From PGZG01 sp046292765 (lineage in GTDB: Bacteria > Pseudomonadota > Gammaproteobacteria > Pseudomonadales > Alcanivoracaceae): 64,000 nt of DNA. Positions 45,242 to 54,206 of the stretch are shown here, piece by piece (positions within the stretch are counted from its first letter, which is position 1; each line of letters begins with the position of its first letter). The position numbers and the translations under genes were made by a program. The stretch lies in assembly GCA_046292765.1 (NCBI GenBank), contig JBKBQA010000003.1, positions 1 through 64,000 on the forward strand, written 5' to 3'. The notes beneath the pieces were generated by a model that had not been told where the DNA came from, made no database searches, and saw only the letters and a list, made by a program, of their open reading frames with translations.

Positions 45242-46692
45242 TGGGCCTCCGCTGGAATCTCAACAATTTTCAGGGTATTGGTGCCACCATGGACAGCGAG
45301 ATAGTCGCCCTTGGTGAGAATGACGCGATCGCCAGGACCGGCGACCTGCATCGCCACCAGCAACTCGGCAGCGCGGGAGTTGATCTCGTCGGGATGAATC
45401 GTCGCGCTGTCAAAGTGCGCCGCCTCGACACCGCGATAGATTGCCAGACGCCGCCGGGTTTCGGCGTGGGGAGTAAAGGCAAAAATGGGAATGCCCGACC
45501 GGACTCGCGACATCATTCGCGGCGTATTACCAGTTTCGGTCATGGTGATGATCGCCTTGACGCGGTCAAGGTGATTGGCCACCGACATCGCGGCAACGGC
45601 GATCGCCTCATCGATTTTTTCCAGCCGGTCCATCGGCCGTGATTTCAGCATGCGGGTCTGGAAAGTGCGCTCCGCTCCCATGATGATCCGGTGCATGGTG
45701 CGGACGGTAGCTTCGGGATGATCGCCCACCGCCGTTTCTGCTGACAGCATTACAGCGTCGGTACCGTCGAGCACCGCGTTGGCCACATCCGATACCTCGG
45801 CGCGGGTCGGCTGCGGGCTATGGATCATCGACTCCATCATCTGGGTGGCGGTGATAACAAAGCGGTCCAGATCTCGGGCACGCTGGATAATGTGCTTTTG
45901 CACACCAACCAGCTCGGCATCACCGATCTCTACGGCAAGATCCCCGCGCGCCACCATCACTCCGTCGGAAGCGCAAATGATGTCATCGAGAATGGCGGAA
46001 TTGCTGACCGCCTCGGCGCGCTCAATCTTGGCAATCATGCCACCTCGACCACCGGCAGCCCGGTAGAGGTGGCGCGCTTCATCGACATCAGCCGCGTCCC
46101 GTGGAAATGATATCGCCAGATAATCCACCTCCATGCCTGCCGCGACGATGATGTCTGCCAGATCCTTTTCGGTGAGCGCGGGTGCGGTAAGTCCGCCGCC
46201 TTTGCGGTTAACGCCCTTGTTATTGGAGAGACGCCCGCCCACGGTGACCACGCAGCGCAGCTCACTGCCGACGATATCGGTTATCGCCAGCTCGATCAGG
46301 CCGTCATCGAGCAGCAGGGTATCGCCCACCCGACAGTCGCTGACCAGTTCCTTGTAGGTGATGCCGACCCGGTCTGGTTCGCCTGCCAGTTCATCCATGG
46401 CAGCGTCGAGAATAAAAGGAGCCCCCGCCAGCAGCTGTACGGGGCCGTCCCGGAACCGGCCAACGCGGATCTTCGGACCCTGCAGGTCAGCCAGAATGGC
46501 AACATTGCGCTGCTGCTCGTCAGCCGCCGCGCGGATACGGGCCGCCACCATCTGGTGATCGGCGGCGCTGCCATGGGAAAAGTTGAGCCGGAAAACATTC
46601 ACTCCGGCGGCGATCAGGCACCCGAGCATGTCTGCGGAAGCGCTGGCCGGACCTACGGTGGCCACTATCTTGGTGCGTCTGAACATGGTCAT
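45238..46692 (-). CDS. pyk: Pyruvate kinase
   Basis: A 484-residue glycolytic enzyme that makes ATP and pyruvate from phosphoenolpyruvate and ADP. The N-terminus KIVATVGPASASADMLGCLI and NVFRLNFSHGSAADHQ, the active-site region MIAKIERAEAV (about 220) with the catalytic Lys, and MVARGDLAVEIGDAELVGVQ (about 250) are all present. The ADP/MgK segment TATQMMESMIHSPQPTRAE is near 285. It resembles the PykA (type II) group. M1 and M3 are both possible starts. Confidence 0.96.
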   Translation of the reverse strand: MTMFRRTKIVATVGPASASADMLGCLIAAGVNVFRLNFSHGSAADHQMVAARIRAAADEQQRNVAILADLQGPKIRVGRFRDGPVQLLAGAPFILDAAMDELAGEPDRVGITYKELVSDCRVGDTLLLDDGLIELAITDIVGSELRCVVTVGGRLSNNKGVNRKGGGLTAPALTEKDLADIIVAAGMEVDYLAISFPRDAADVDEARHLYRAAGGRGGMIAKIERAEAVSNSAILDDIICASDGVMVARGDLAVEIGDAELVGVQKHIIQRARDLDRFVITATQMMESMIHSPQPTRAEVSDVANAVLDGTDAVMLSAETAVGDHPEATVRTMHRIIMGAERTFQTRMLKSRPMDRLEKIDEAIAVAAMSVANHLDRVKAIITMTETGNTPRMMSRVRSGIPIFAFTPHAETRRRLAIYRGVEAAHFDSATIHPDEINSRAAELLVAMQVAGPGDRVILTKGDYLAVHGGTNTLKIVEIPAEAQ

Positions 46693-46846
46693 ACCTGATG
46701 GGAATGAGCGCCAAGGATACCAGCGTAATCTGTTACCGATGGCCGTCCGGGAAAAATTTTCATTTGCCGGGGTAGCCGGTAAGCTTGGGCCATCGTTGGC
46801 CGCTCCGCCCGGGACCGGGCGCGATCACTCATTCAGGGACCGTACA

Positions 46847-48235
46847 ATGAAGCGAATGAACACCCTCGACGCCGCCTGGCTGGCCGTCGAATCCGACGAC
46901 ACGCCCATGCATGTCGCTAATCTGCAGATTTTCTCGCTGCCCGATGACGCTCCCGACACCTTCCTGCGTGATCTGGTGTTGCGGATGAAGGTGGGTCGCG
47001 ACTTCGCTTCGCCCTGGAACCACAAGCTGCTCAGCCCCGGCAAGGTCGGCCGCACCCTGACGCCGGCCTGGAAGATCGATAACGACCTTGATCTCGACTA
47101 CCACGTCCGCCACTCCGCCCTGCCCCGGCCAGGCGGCGAACGCGAGCTGGGGATATTGATTTCCCGACTCCACAGCCACCCCCTCGATTTCAGCCGGCCG
47201 CTGTGGGAAAGCCATATTATTGAAGGGCTTGAGAACAACCGCTTTGCCCTCTACACGAAGATGCACCACTCGCTGATCGATGGCATCAGCGGCATGCGTT
47301 TGCTGCAGCGAGTACTGTCGACCGACCCGACCGCCCGGGATATGCCGCCGCCGTGGATGGTGCGACCGGAGCGGGTCAAGCTGATCGGCAGCACCGCCGG
47401 ACATGAATCCCATGGTCTCGAAGCCGCCATCGGTGCTCTGCGAACCCAGCTGAAAACCGTGCCGATGCTGGCCGGTGCGCTTGGCAAGCTGGTCCGTCAC
47501 GAGGAAGGCAGCCCACTGGTGGGCCCCTTCGCTGGCCCACCATCGGTGCTCAACAAGCGAGTCACCGCCCAGCGTCGCTTTGCCACCCAGCAGTACAGCC
47601 TGTCGACGCTGCGCGAGCTGGCCCATCAGGCCGATGCCTCGCTGAACGACGTCGTACTCTATCTTTGTGGCACCGCCCTGCGGCGGTTCCTGAAAGAACA
47701 GAACGCGCTGCCCTCGGAACCCCTCACCGCCGGCATCCCGGTCAATATCCGACCGGCCGACGATCAGGGCATCGGCACCGCCATCAGCTTCATAATTGCC
47801 AGCCTGGCCACCGACGTCGCCGACCCGATGCGCCGTCTGGAGGCGATCAAGGCCTCGACCCGTAGCGCCAAGGAACACCTGCAGAGCCTGCCGCGCAGCA
47901 CTCTGACCCAGTACACCATGCTGCTGATGGCCCCCTATATGCTGCAGCTGGTCACCGGCCTCGGTGGCCGGGCCAGACCGGTGTTCAACGTCACGATCTC
48001 CAATGTCCCCGGGCCGCGGGAGCCCCTTTACTTTCAGGGCGCGCGGCTCGAAGCCATGTATCCGGTGTCGCTGATTGCCCATGGTGGGGCCCTCAATATC
48101 ACCTGCCTGAGCTATGCCGACTCGCTCAACTTCGGCTACACCGGCTGCCGCGACACCTTGCCCAGTATGCAGCGCCTGGCGGTCTATACCGGCGAGGCTC
48201 TGGAAGAACTGGAACAGCTGCTCGACCGCGTTTAA
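46847..48235 (+). CDS. WS/DGAT wax ester synthase / diacylglycerol acyltransferase (paralogue 2)
   Basis: A 462-residue relative of the enzyme at 15613. The catalytic motif is intact in KMHHSLIDGISGMRLL (about 139), and NVPGPREPLYFQGARLEAMYP is near 390. The N-terminus MNTLDAAWLAVESDDTPMHV is typical. The ATG at 46847 has AGGGA upstream; the frame is open further upstream but the extra residues are antisense to pyk. It is divergent from pyruvate kinase and appears monocistronic. The two paralogues differ enough to be old duplicates with possibly different acyl acceptors. Confidence 0.93.
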   Translation: MKRMNTLDAAWLAVESDDTPMHVANLQIFSLPDDAPDTFLRDLVLRMKVGRDFASPWNHKLLSPGKVGRTLTPAWKIDNDLDLDYHVRHSALPRPGGERELGILISRLHSHPLDFSRPLWESHIIEGLENNRFALYTKMHHSLIDGISGMRLLQRVLSTDPTARDMPPPWMVRPERVKLIGSTAGHESHGLEAAIGALRTQLKTVPMLAGALGKLVRHEEGSPLVGPFAGPPSVLNKRVTAQRRFATQQYSLSTLRELAHQADASLNDVVLYLCGTALRRFLKEQNALPSEPLTAGIPVNIRPADDQGIGTAISFIIASLATDVADPMRRLEAIKASTRSAKEHLQSLPRSTLTQYTMLLMAPYMLQLVTGLGGRARPVFNVTISNVPGPREPLYFQGARLEAMYPVSLIAHGGALNITCLSYADSLNFGYTGCRDTLPSMQRLAVYTGEALEELEQLLDRV

Positions 48236-48251
48236 CCCTCCGCACGGCCCC

Positions 48252-48274
48252 GGGGCAGGCGTTGTGCCTGTCCC
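48252..48274 (+). terminator. Probable terminator after the second WS/DGAT gene
   Basis: GGGGCAGGC and GCCTGTCCC pair over GTTGT, with one G-U pair in RNA. A run of five T residues follows eight bases later. It lies 17 bases after the stop codon. Confidence 0.5.
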
Positions 48275-48507
48275 GATCCATCTTTTTCGCTTTGTGAATT
48301 GATATACACCTGTAATTCATTTGTTTCCGGGCCATTTGGAACGGATGTCCCGCGAAAACACACAGTTCTTATTTATTTCAATAGCTTGTGAGGCGGATGC
48401 CGGGTCCTATTCTGATCCGACCATAGCCCTTTTTTCTGATGCCGTTTGTCGGCGATATCAAAGTGCATCATTGACCGATCAAATAGTTGGGAATATTTTC
48501 CCATACC

Positions 48508-49323
48508 ATGAACACTCGAGCGATCGACATCATTCTTCTCGCCCTGGCCCGACTGCTGCGACCCATCGTTCGCGTGCTGCTCGCCAACAAGGTGACCTAC
48601 GCGACCTTCGACCAGATCGCGCGGCAGGTATTTGTTGAAGTGGCGGACCGGGACTTCACCATCAAGGGCCGCAAACAAACCACCAGTCGGGTGGCGCTAG
48701 TGACCGGGCTGTCCCGCAAGGAAGTCCTGCGGATGAAGCGCGAGCCATCGCTTGCCGACCGGGAACTGGACCAGACCTTCCATCGTGCCTCGCGACTGAT
48801 CTCGCGCTGGTGTCAAGAGCCGGCATTCATTGACAGCGATGGCGAGCCACGGCCGCTCAAGCTTGAGGGCCCGGAATCATTTACCACCCTGGTCGGCGAG
48901 GCCGGAGGCGATATGACCCCGCGCTCCGTGCTCGACGAACTGCGTCTGGCAGGCATCGTCAAGATGGATGCAGGTCGTCGTATCTACCTGATGAAAAAGA
49001 TGTATGTCCCAAGCCGCGACGAGACCCAGATCATGAAGATTCTCGGCACCGATGCCGGGGATCTCGCCGAAACCATTTCCTACAACCTGAACGCCCCCGC
49101 GGAACAATCGCGATTCCAGCTCAAGGTGTCCTACGACAACCTCCCCGAGGATTGCCTGCAGCGCCTGCACGAGATGGCGTCAGAACGCGGCCAGGCACTG
49201 CTGATGGAGTTTGACCGCTGGCTGCAGCAACAGGATCTGGATATCCACCCGGCGGTGATCGGAACCGGCAAGGTTCGCGCCGGACTTGGTGTCTATTACT
49301 TCGAAGACAGGGAGCACGCCTGA
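48508..49323 (+). CDS. DUF6502-like protein, probable winged-helix regulator
   Basis: A 271-residue cytoplasmic protein. The N-terminal region has two helix-rich DNA-binding-like segments (YATFDQIARQVFVEVADRDF and TTSRVALVTGLSRKEVLRMK), the latter resembling a helix-turn-helix. The C-terminal half (FQLKVSYDNLPEDCLQRLHE) is also helical. I recognise it as the DUF6502 family, whose function is not established; a regulatory role is inference. The ATG at 48508 lacks a good ribosome-binding site. A 44-codon ORF overlaps its stop. It precedes the envelope gene block starting at 49629. Confidence 0.75.
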   Translation: MNTRAIDIILLALARLLRPIVRVLLANKVTYATFDQIARQVFVEVADRDFTIKGRKQTTSRVALVTGLSRKEVLRMKREPSLADRELDQTFHRASRLISRWCQEPAFIDSDGEPRPLKLEGPESFTTLVGEAGGDMTPRSVLDELRLAGIVKMDAGRRIYLMKKMYVPSRDETQIMKILGTDAGDLAETISYNLNAPAEQSRFQLKVSYDNLPEDCLQRLHEMASERGQALLMEFDRWLQQQDLDIHPAVIGTGKVRAGLGVYYFEDREHA

Positions 49324-49457
49324 TGAACGCCCGATTTACTCCTCCGCCCGCCGTTCTTTCCGTCCCGATGGCCCGCTCATCCGCTGGCAACAAGCCGCGA
49401 GGCGGTATCGGTGGCTCCGGTGGCGGCAAGGCGCCACAGGCGCAGCCGACCCGCTGA
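49323..49457 (+). CDS. Gly/Pro-rich miniprotein (44 residues) overlapping the DUF6502 gene
   Basis: The ATG shares a base with the DUF6502 stop (TGATG). The product begins MNARFTPPPAVLSVPMARSS and ends in a Gly-rich, basic stretch (KPRGGIGGSGGGKAPQAQPT R). There is no signal peptide or membrane segment. The overlap suggests coupled translation with the upstream gene, and a terminator follows 60 bases later. I do not recognise a family; it may be a real small protein or a chance ORF. Confidence 0.5.
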   Translation: MNARFTPPPAVLSVPMARSSAGNKPRGGIGGSGGGKAPQAQPTR

Positions 49458-49516
49458 GGCAGCCCGCCGCAGCTGCGGCACGAGCACACACAGCGCGTTT
49501 ATTACGAGCTGTTTTC

Positions 49517-49550
49517 AAGCCGTTCACGCCAAAGTGCACGGCTTTTTTTT
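49517..49550 (+). terminator. Rho-independent terminator
   Basis: AAGCCGT pairs with ACGGCTT, extended by an inner TCAC/GTG pairing, and eight T residues follow. It separates the DUF6502 gene from the porin-led operon starting at 49629. Confidence 0.82.
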
Positions 49551-49628
49551 CCAACACTGCGAATCCGTGACCAACGGTTTCGGAAAAATATAGCGACAAA
49601 AACAATCAAAAAATAAAGGAGTGGTCCC

Positions 49629-50969
49629 ATGGTCAAAGTGTCTCTCAAAGCGTTGGTGGTGCTGGTTGCTGGTACTGGCGCTGTCATCAGTGGTCCGGGG
49701 GTCGCCGGCATGAGCAACACGGCGACAACATTCGGCATCCTGCCGTCCGACATCGCCACAGCACAGTCCCTGTCGCTATTCAGCAATCAGGTTTCTGCAA
49801 CCTATTACAACCCGGCCTATCTGGCGCGCGACAAACGTGGCGAACTTACCGGCGGCCTTTTCCATGCTGAACCATCGCTGGAAGTCGAGAGCCACGGTGG
49901 AATCAATGCGCCAACCCGGGATGGCTCTGTGCTTGACGATACCCCGTCGCAGCAAGTGCTGATTGGCATGAAGAAGGACTTGTCGTTTCTGACCAAGTAC
50001 GACCATCCGATCATGTTCGGCTTTATGGCCGGTGTCGAGAAGTTCGGCAAGGAGATGATGGCGTTCCAGTCCGAGACCTCCAACGAAGGCCAGTTCTTCA
50101 ATTACGGTCGCCAGCCCTTGTTTTTGAATCTGGGCGCGGGCACCAGACTCTGGCGCGGGATCGACGTGGGCGCTGCTGTCCGGGTCACTTTGCATGCCGA
50201 TGCCACCATGCAAACCCAGAGTGACCTTGCCGGCAACACCGAACGGGAAAAGATTGATGTCTCGGCGCAGCCGGTGATGGTGCCGATTGTCTCGGCCAGC
50301 ATGAACTGGGGCGAGACATGGTGTTCCCGTTCGCCCTGCTGGATGGACAAGCTCGACAGCGCGATCGCCTACAAGGGTTTTGCCAAAGCCAAGACCAAGG
50401 TCGAAGCCAACGCCGTTATTCCCGGCACCATCCCCAGTCCCGGCCTTGATCTCGCCATTCGTACCATCTCCGGATTTCAACCCGAGATCATCACAGCAGG
50501 GGCACAGTACCGCTTCGGCAAGCTGCGCGTGGGCGCCACCGCAGAGTTGCAACGCTGGTCCCGTCTTGATGACGAGCTGCAACGGGACACCATCAAGGAT
50601 CAGGCCAATCTGCAGTTTCGTGACAGCTACATCCCGCGACTGGGTGCGGTGTATCAACTCAACGATTCACTCAGCCTGATGACCGGCGTGGCCTATGAGA
50701 AATCGCCACTGAAAAGCAGTGAATCCGAGGAAGTGAATTACCTCGATAACGACCGCATCGTTGTCGGTCTTGGTGGCAGCCTGGTGATCAAGAACCCGCC
50801 CGTGCTGGCATGGCCCATACAGCTCGACTTTGGCTATCAGTACCACCATTTGCGCGAGCGAGACTTCCTGCTCACCGGTACTACACCAGATAACCTGGTT
50901 TATGAGGAGGACGTGACTGCATCCGGTGACGTCCATGTATTCAGCGGTTCCTTCACGCTGAAATTCTGA
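49629..50969 (+). CDS. FadL/OmpP1-like outer-membrane transport protein
   Basis: A 446-residue protein with an N-terminal signal-type hydrophobic segment (LKALVVLVAGTGAVISG). The early segment ATAQSLSLFSNQVSATYYNP resembles the FadL/TodX hatch region, where ATYYNPAGL is a hallmark. Alternating beta-strand patterns continue to a C-terminal VFSGSFTLKF with terminal Phe. FadL-class proteins carry fatty acids or hydrocarbons across the outer membrane. AAGGAG precedes the ATG. It is the first of four envelope genes with short spacing. Confidence 0.78.
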   Translation: MVKVSLKALVVLVAGTGAVISGPGVAGMSNTATTFGILPSDIATAQSLSLFSNQVSATYYNPAYLARDKRGELTGGLFHAEPSLEVESHGGINAPTRDGSVLDDTPSQQVLIGMKKDLSFLTKYDHPIMFGFMAGVEKFGKEMMAFQSETSNEGQFFNYGRQPLFLNLGAGTRLWRGIDVGAAVRVTLHADATMQTQSDLAGNTEREKIDVSAQPVMVPIVSASMNWGETWCSRSPCWMDKLDSAIAYKGFAKAKTKVEANAVIPGTIPSPGLDLAIRTISGFQPEIITAGAQYRFGKLRVGATAELQRWSRLDDELQRDTIKDQANLQFRDSYIPRLGAVYQLNDSLSLMTGVAYEKSPLKSSESEEVNYLDNDRIVVGLGGSLVIKNPPVLAWPIQLDFGYQYHHLRERDFLLTGTTPDNLVYEEDVTASGDVHVFSGSFTLKF

Positions 50970-50980
50970 GGAGCGCAGCC

Positions 50981-53900
50981 ATGATTATCAAAACAACAGA
51001 TCGCAGAATGGCATTGCTGGTCGCCTGCTCATTCGCCATCGGCGCCTGTGGCGGTGACAAGCAGACGGTAACGTTCCCTGACCGCGGCGGTGAGGTGTTC
51101 TATACCTATCCGGATGCCGGGCAGCTCGGTGTCTCGACCCGAGCGCCGATCGTGGTGCGGCTGTCACATCCGGTGGAGAACCCGGAATTGCTCGATGACA
51201 GCATGATTCATCTGCTGCAGGGCGATGATCCGGTGCCCGTAACTGTCAGCATTGCTGACGGCAGTGGCGGCCGCAGCATTGTCCTGAACCCGGTGGAACC
51301 GCTGGCATTCGGTACCGAGTACCGGGTTGAAGTAACGGACCTGGCTACCAGCAAAGGCCTGCTGTCCATGACAAATGGCGGCTTCTCCTTTACTACCGCG
51401 CTCGCGGCGAAAGGACCGAAGTCTCAACAGATCAGCGATGACGCCTTTGCCGTCACACGCATGTTCCCGGATAACGCTGGGCTTCCGATCATCGATTTTT
51501 CGTCACTGCGGTTCCAGTTCAGCCAGCCCATCAATACCGCGCTGGTTGACTATGGTGTCAGCTTGTCATTGCAGGATGATGCAGGTGAGCTGGTGCCAGC
51601 CATCGTCCTTGCCAAGGGTCATTACCTCACCATTGATCCGGTGGAGGACTTGATTCCCGGCATTGAGTACACCCTGACTCTGTCCGACCAGCTAGAGAGC
51701 CGCTACGGCGTTGCGCTCGATGCACCGTTCAACGGCGATTACAGCTTCTCTTTTGCGCCGCTCGCCAGTGGGCCCACTGAGGTAATGGTGTTGCAGGCCC
51801 CGGCGTCTGGCCAGCCCTCGCCACTCACCGGTCAACCGGTGAACCTCGTCCCGGTTATCGCCACCTTGCTCGGCACCGAAACACGCTCCCAGCAACAGGG
51901 CGACGTGTTTTCGGAGCTGGCCTTCGTGCCGAATTTTCCGGTAGCCACACCGATGCGAATTGCCCGTGGCAGCATGCTTAGCGGCGACGAACTGGTTGTG
52001 CGTATCGGTGGCCAGATCCCCGCTGGCTTTAACTCCGGCGATGTCAAAGTCCAGTTTATCTCTGATGCTACCGGCTATTTGCTACCGAATCCGTACAGCA
52101 ATGCACCCACTGCGCCGCGTCAGATCCGCGTGTTCATGGATGTTGCATTTGGTACTGGCAACGCCGAGGCCAACGCTGCATTCAATCAGGACGTTCTGCA
52201 TCTTGAACTGATCGGTCAGGCCATCGTTGAGAATGGTGTGCTGGTGGCCGATGCCCTGACCGTGGTTGAGTCGGATGTGCTCGGCCTCGAAACGGCGTTC
52301 GGCAATCTCAGCTTCCGCATGGAAGCCTACGCTGACCAGGTCAATGCTCCTACTGCCCTGCCCGATATGGATTCACCGACACTCCAGTCGTGGATGCCCG
52401 GCGACGATATTGCCTTCGAAGATAACAGCAGCAAGATGCGCCCTGGTGATCCGATCGTTCTTAATTTTACCAAGCCGCTTGATCCGCGCTCTTTGAAAGG
52501 ACAAATCGATGTGCTGGAGAGTGGCATGGCGGTTGCGGACTTCCGTCTTTCCCAGGATGGTTTGACACTGGTGATCAATACCTCTCTTGAGTATGGCAAC
52601 AGCTACGATGTTGTTATTGCTGACGGCATTGTTGATCTGGCTGGCAATCCCCTTGCGGCACAGACCCTGTCGTTCACCATGCCAGAGTACGTTCGCGGCC
52701 CCGGCATTGCGCTTGCCTCCCCGTTTGTGATGAGCGCCTACCCGGGCTTCCCCTGCGCCAAGGTCGATCGCAATATCGCCGCCAATTCCGCAGGCCGCTG
52801 CGAAGGGGGGCGAGCCGCCGATGATCGTCTGCCGATTCCGGTTATGCCGGCAGATCGCAGTATTCTGGCCCATTTCTCTCAAGTCATGAACGCGGACAGC
52901 ATCATTCTCGGCCAGACGTTCCTGGTGGAAGAGTTGGATGAAGCCGGCGCCTTCGTTGCCACTGTACCCGGTGAATTGCTGGTGCGTGCCCGAGATCTCC
53001 GCTTCACCCCGGAGCAACCATGGAAAGATGGTGTGCTGTACCGCTACGTGTTGATGTCGAGCGGCAGCCTTGTTTCATCCGCTTGCAACCCGATGACGAT
53101 GATCTGCTCGGCGGATAGCCGCCCCCTTCGCACCCGCGTCCTTACCCAGTCAGGTGGTACCGTACCGGCAATTGATGGTGGTGGTCCCAATCTTGAGATG
53201 CTGTTCCGTGGCGCGCCATTGACCAGTAACGTGCTGTCCCATCTGTCCGGCGTGCCAACTGCTGATGTCAATGCCAATGCACTGCGTGATCCAGGCGAAG
53301 ATAACGCCGTCGACAACCCTGATCTGCTCGCCAACAGTGCCCGTATCATTGTCTCCGGTGTCGGCGGCGATGTTGCGGCAGCCAATGTCGGCTGCCCGGT
53401 GGGCGAAACGTGTCTGCGCGACCAATATGTTTACTCAAACGGCGCACTGAACGGCGAAGTTGCCGGCTTCCTGACCGCCGAGCAGGCCCTTGCCATTGCC
53501 ACCGCACCGGTGCCGATGGAAGTTCAGCAGAACGGTGGCATTCTGGTTTACCTGCATCCGACGCATCTGGTTACCAGCAACATTGTCGTCTACTCGGAAA
53601 CGTCTCTGCCAGGTGTCACTGCCGATCCTGCCGATAGTGGACCGCTCATTATGCGTATCCGCTACGAGTGTGATGCCCGCGCCAATCTTGCTGCACCTGC
53701 CGCCCCTGAATCCATTCCGCTGCGCCAATGCGCTCCAGGTGAACAGGGTTATGGCGAAGGCTGGATTGTGGAGGGCGAGCATGGCCCTCGGTTTATCGCC
53801 ACGCTTAATGGCTATCTTGATGCGCCGGCGTTGGCACCGATTGCCAGAGTAACGCTGGATACTCCGATTGGCGGCGTAATCGGGGGCCTGCTTGGCATTA

Positions 53901-54154
53901 TCGGCGGTGTCGTCGGCGAGATCATCGCCGTACCGCTGGAGCACAACCAGTACAGCTATGGCTTCAGCATCGGCATCGAAGGACCCATCCAGTTTTATCA
54001 GGATGGTCGAATGGTGATCCGTCAGGAAAGCACTCAGGACATTGATGTGCGAGTGACCTTCGATGCGCTCGGAGTGCTCGGTGGGTTTGTCGATCTGCGC
54101 ATCCCCACCGGCGAGATCAATCTCAACTTCGTCTCTGATCCAATCAAACGCTGA
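50981..54154 (+). CDS. Large lipoprotein with bacterial Ig-like (Big_5/SbsA-type) domains
   Basis: A 1057-residue exported protein. The signal ALLVACSFAIGACGGDKQ contains a lipobox with the lipidated Cys at residue 23. At least three repeats of Ig-like type are visible: each has a variant of the phrase (APIVVRLSHPVE, SLRFQFSQPINT, PIVLNFTKPLDP, RSILAHFSQVMN) followed by a strand ending in a GTEYRVEV or GNSYDVVI-like turn. Near residue 963-985 lies a Gly-zipper hydrophobic stretch (GGVIGGLLGIIGGVVGEIIA). The ATG follows GAGGAGC, 11 bases after the porin stop. The function is not known; its place suggests a partner of the porin. Confidence 0.8.
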   Translation: MIIKTTDRRMALLVACSFAIGACGGDKQTVTFPDRGGEVFYTYPDAGQLGVSTRAPIVVRLSHPVENPELLDDSMIHLLQGDDPVPVTVSIADGSGGRSIVLNPVEPLAFGTEYRVEVTDLATSKGLLSMTNGGFSFTTALAAKGPKSQQISDDAFAVTRMFPDNAGLPIIDFSSLRFQFSQPINTALVDYGVSLSLQDDAGELVPAIVLAKGHYLTIDPVEDLIPGIEYTLTLSDQLESRYGVALDAPFNGDYSFSFAPLASGPTEVMVLQAPASGQPSPLTGQPVNLVPVIATLLGTETRSQQQGDVFSELAFVPNFPVATPMRIARGSMLSGDELVVRIGGQIPAGFNSGDVKVQFISDATGYLLPNPYSNAPTAPRQIRVFMDVAFGTGNAEANAAFNQDVLHLELIGQAIVENGVLVADALTVVESDVLGLETAFGNLSFRMEAYADQVNAPTALPDMDSPTLQSWMPGDDIAFEDNSSKMRPGDPIVLNFTKPLDPRSLKGQIDVLESGMAVADFRLSQDGLTLVINTSLEYGNSYDVVIADGIVDLAGNPLAAQTLSFTMPEYVRGPGIALASPFVMSAYPGFPCAKVDRNIAANSAGRCEGGRAADDRLPIPVMPADRSILAHFSQVMNADSIILGQTFLVEELDEAGAFVATVPGELLVRARDLRFTPEQPWKDGVLYRYVLMSSGSLVSSACNPMTMICSADSRPLRTRVLTQSGGTVPAIDGGGPNLEMLFRGAPLTSNVLSHLSGVPTADVNANALRDPGEDNAVDNPDLLANSARIIVSGVGGDVAAANVGCPVGETCLRDQYVYSNGALNGEVAGFLTAEQALAIATAPVPMEVQQNGGILVYLHPTHLVTSNIVVYSETSLPGVTADPADSGPLIMRIRYECDARANLAAPAAPESIPLRQCAPGEQGYGEGWIVEGEHGPRFIATLNGYLDAPALAPIARVTLDTPIGGVIGGLLGIIGGVVGEIIAVPLEHNQYSYGFSIGIEGPIQFYQDGRMVIRQESTQDIDVRVTFDALGVLGGFVDLRIPTGEINLNFVSDPIKR

Positions 54155-54161
54155 GCACACA

Positions 54162-54182
54162 GCCGGGTGCAAAGCACCCGGC
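54162..54182 (+). other. Intercistronic hairpin between lipoprotein genes
   Basis: GCCGGGTGC and GCACCCGGC form a perfect 9-bp stem over AAA, between the Ig-like lipoprotein and the TatT-like gene. No T-tract follows and a ribosome-binding site is 13 bases on, so it is more likely an mRNA stability or attenuation element than a full terminator. Confidence 0.6.
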
Positions 54183-54206
54183 CACAATTATTCGAGGAGT
54201 AAACCC

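Noticed and set aside
46829..48082. A 417-residue frame opposite the second WS/DGAT gene
   Set aside because: Shadow of a well-supported gene with intact catalytic motif.
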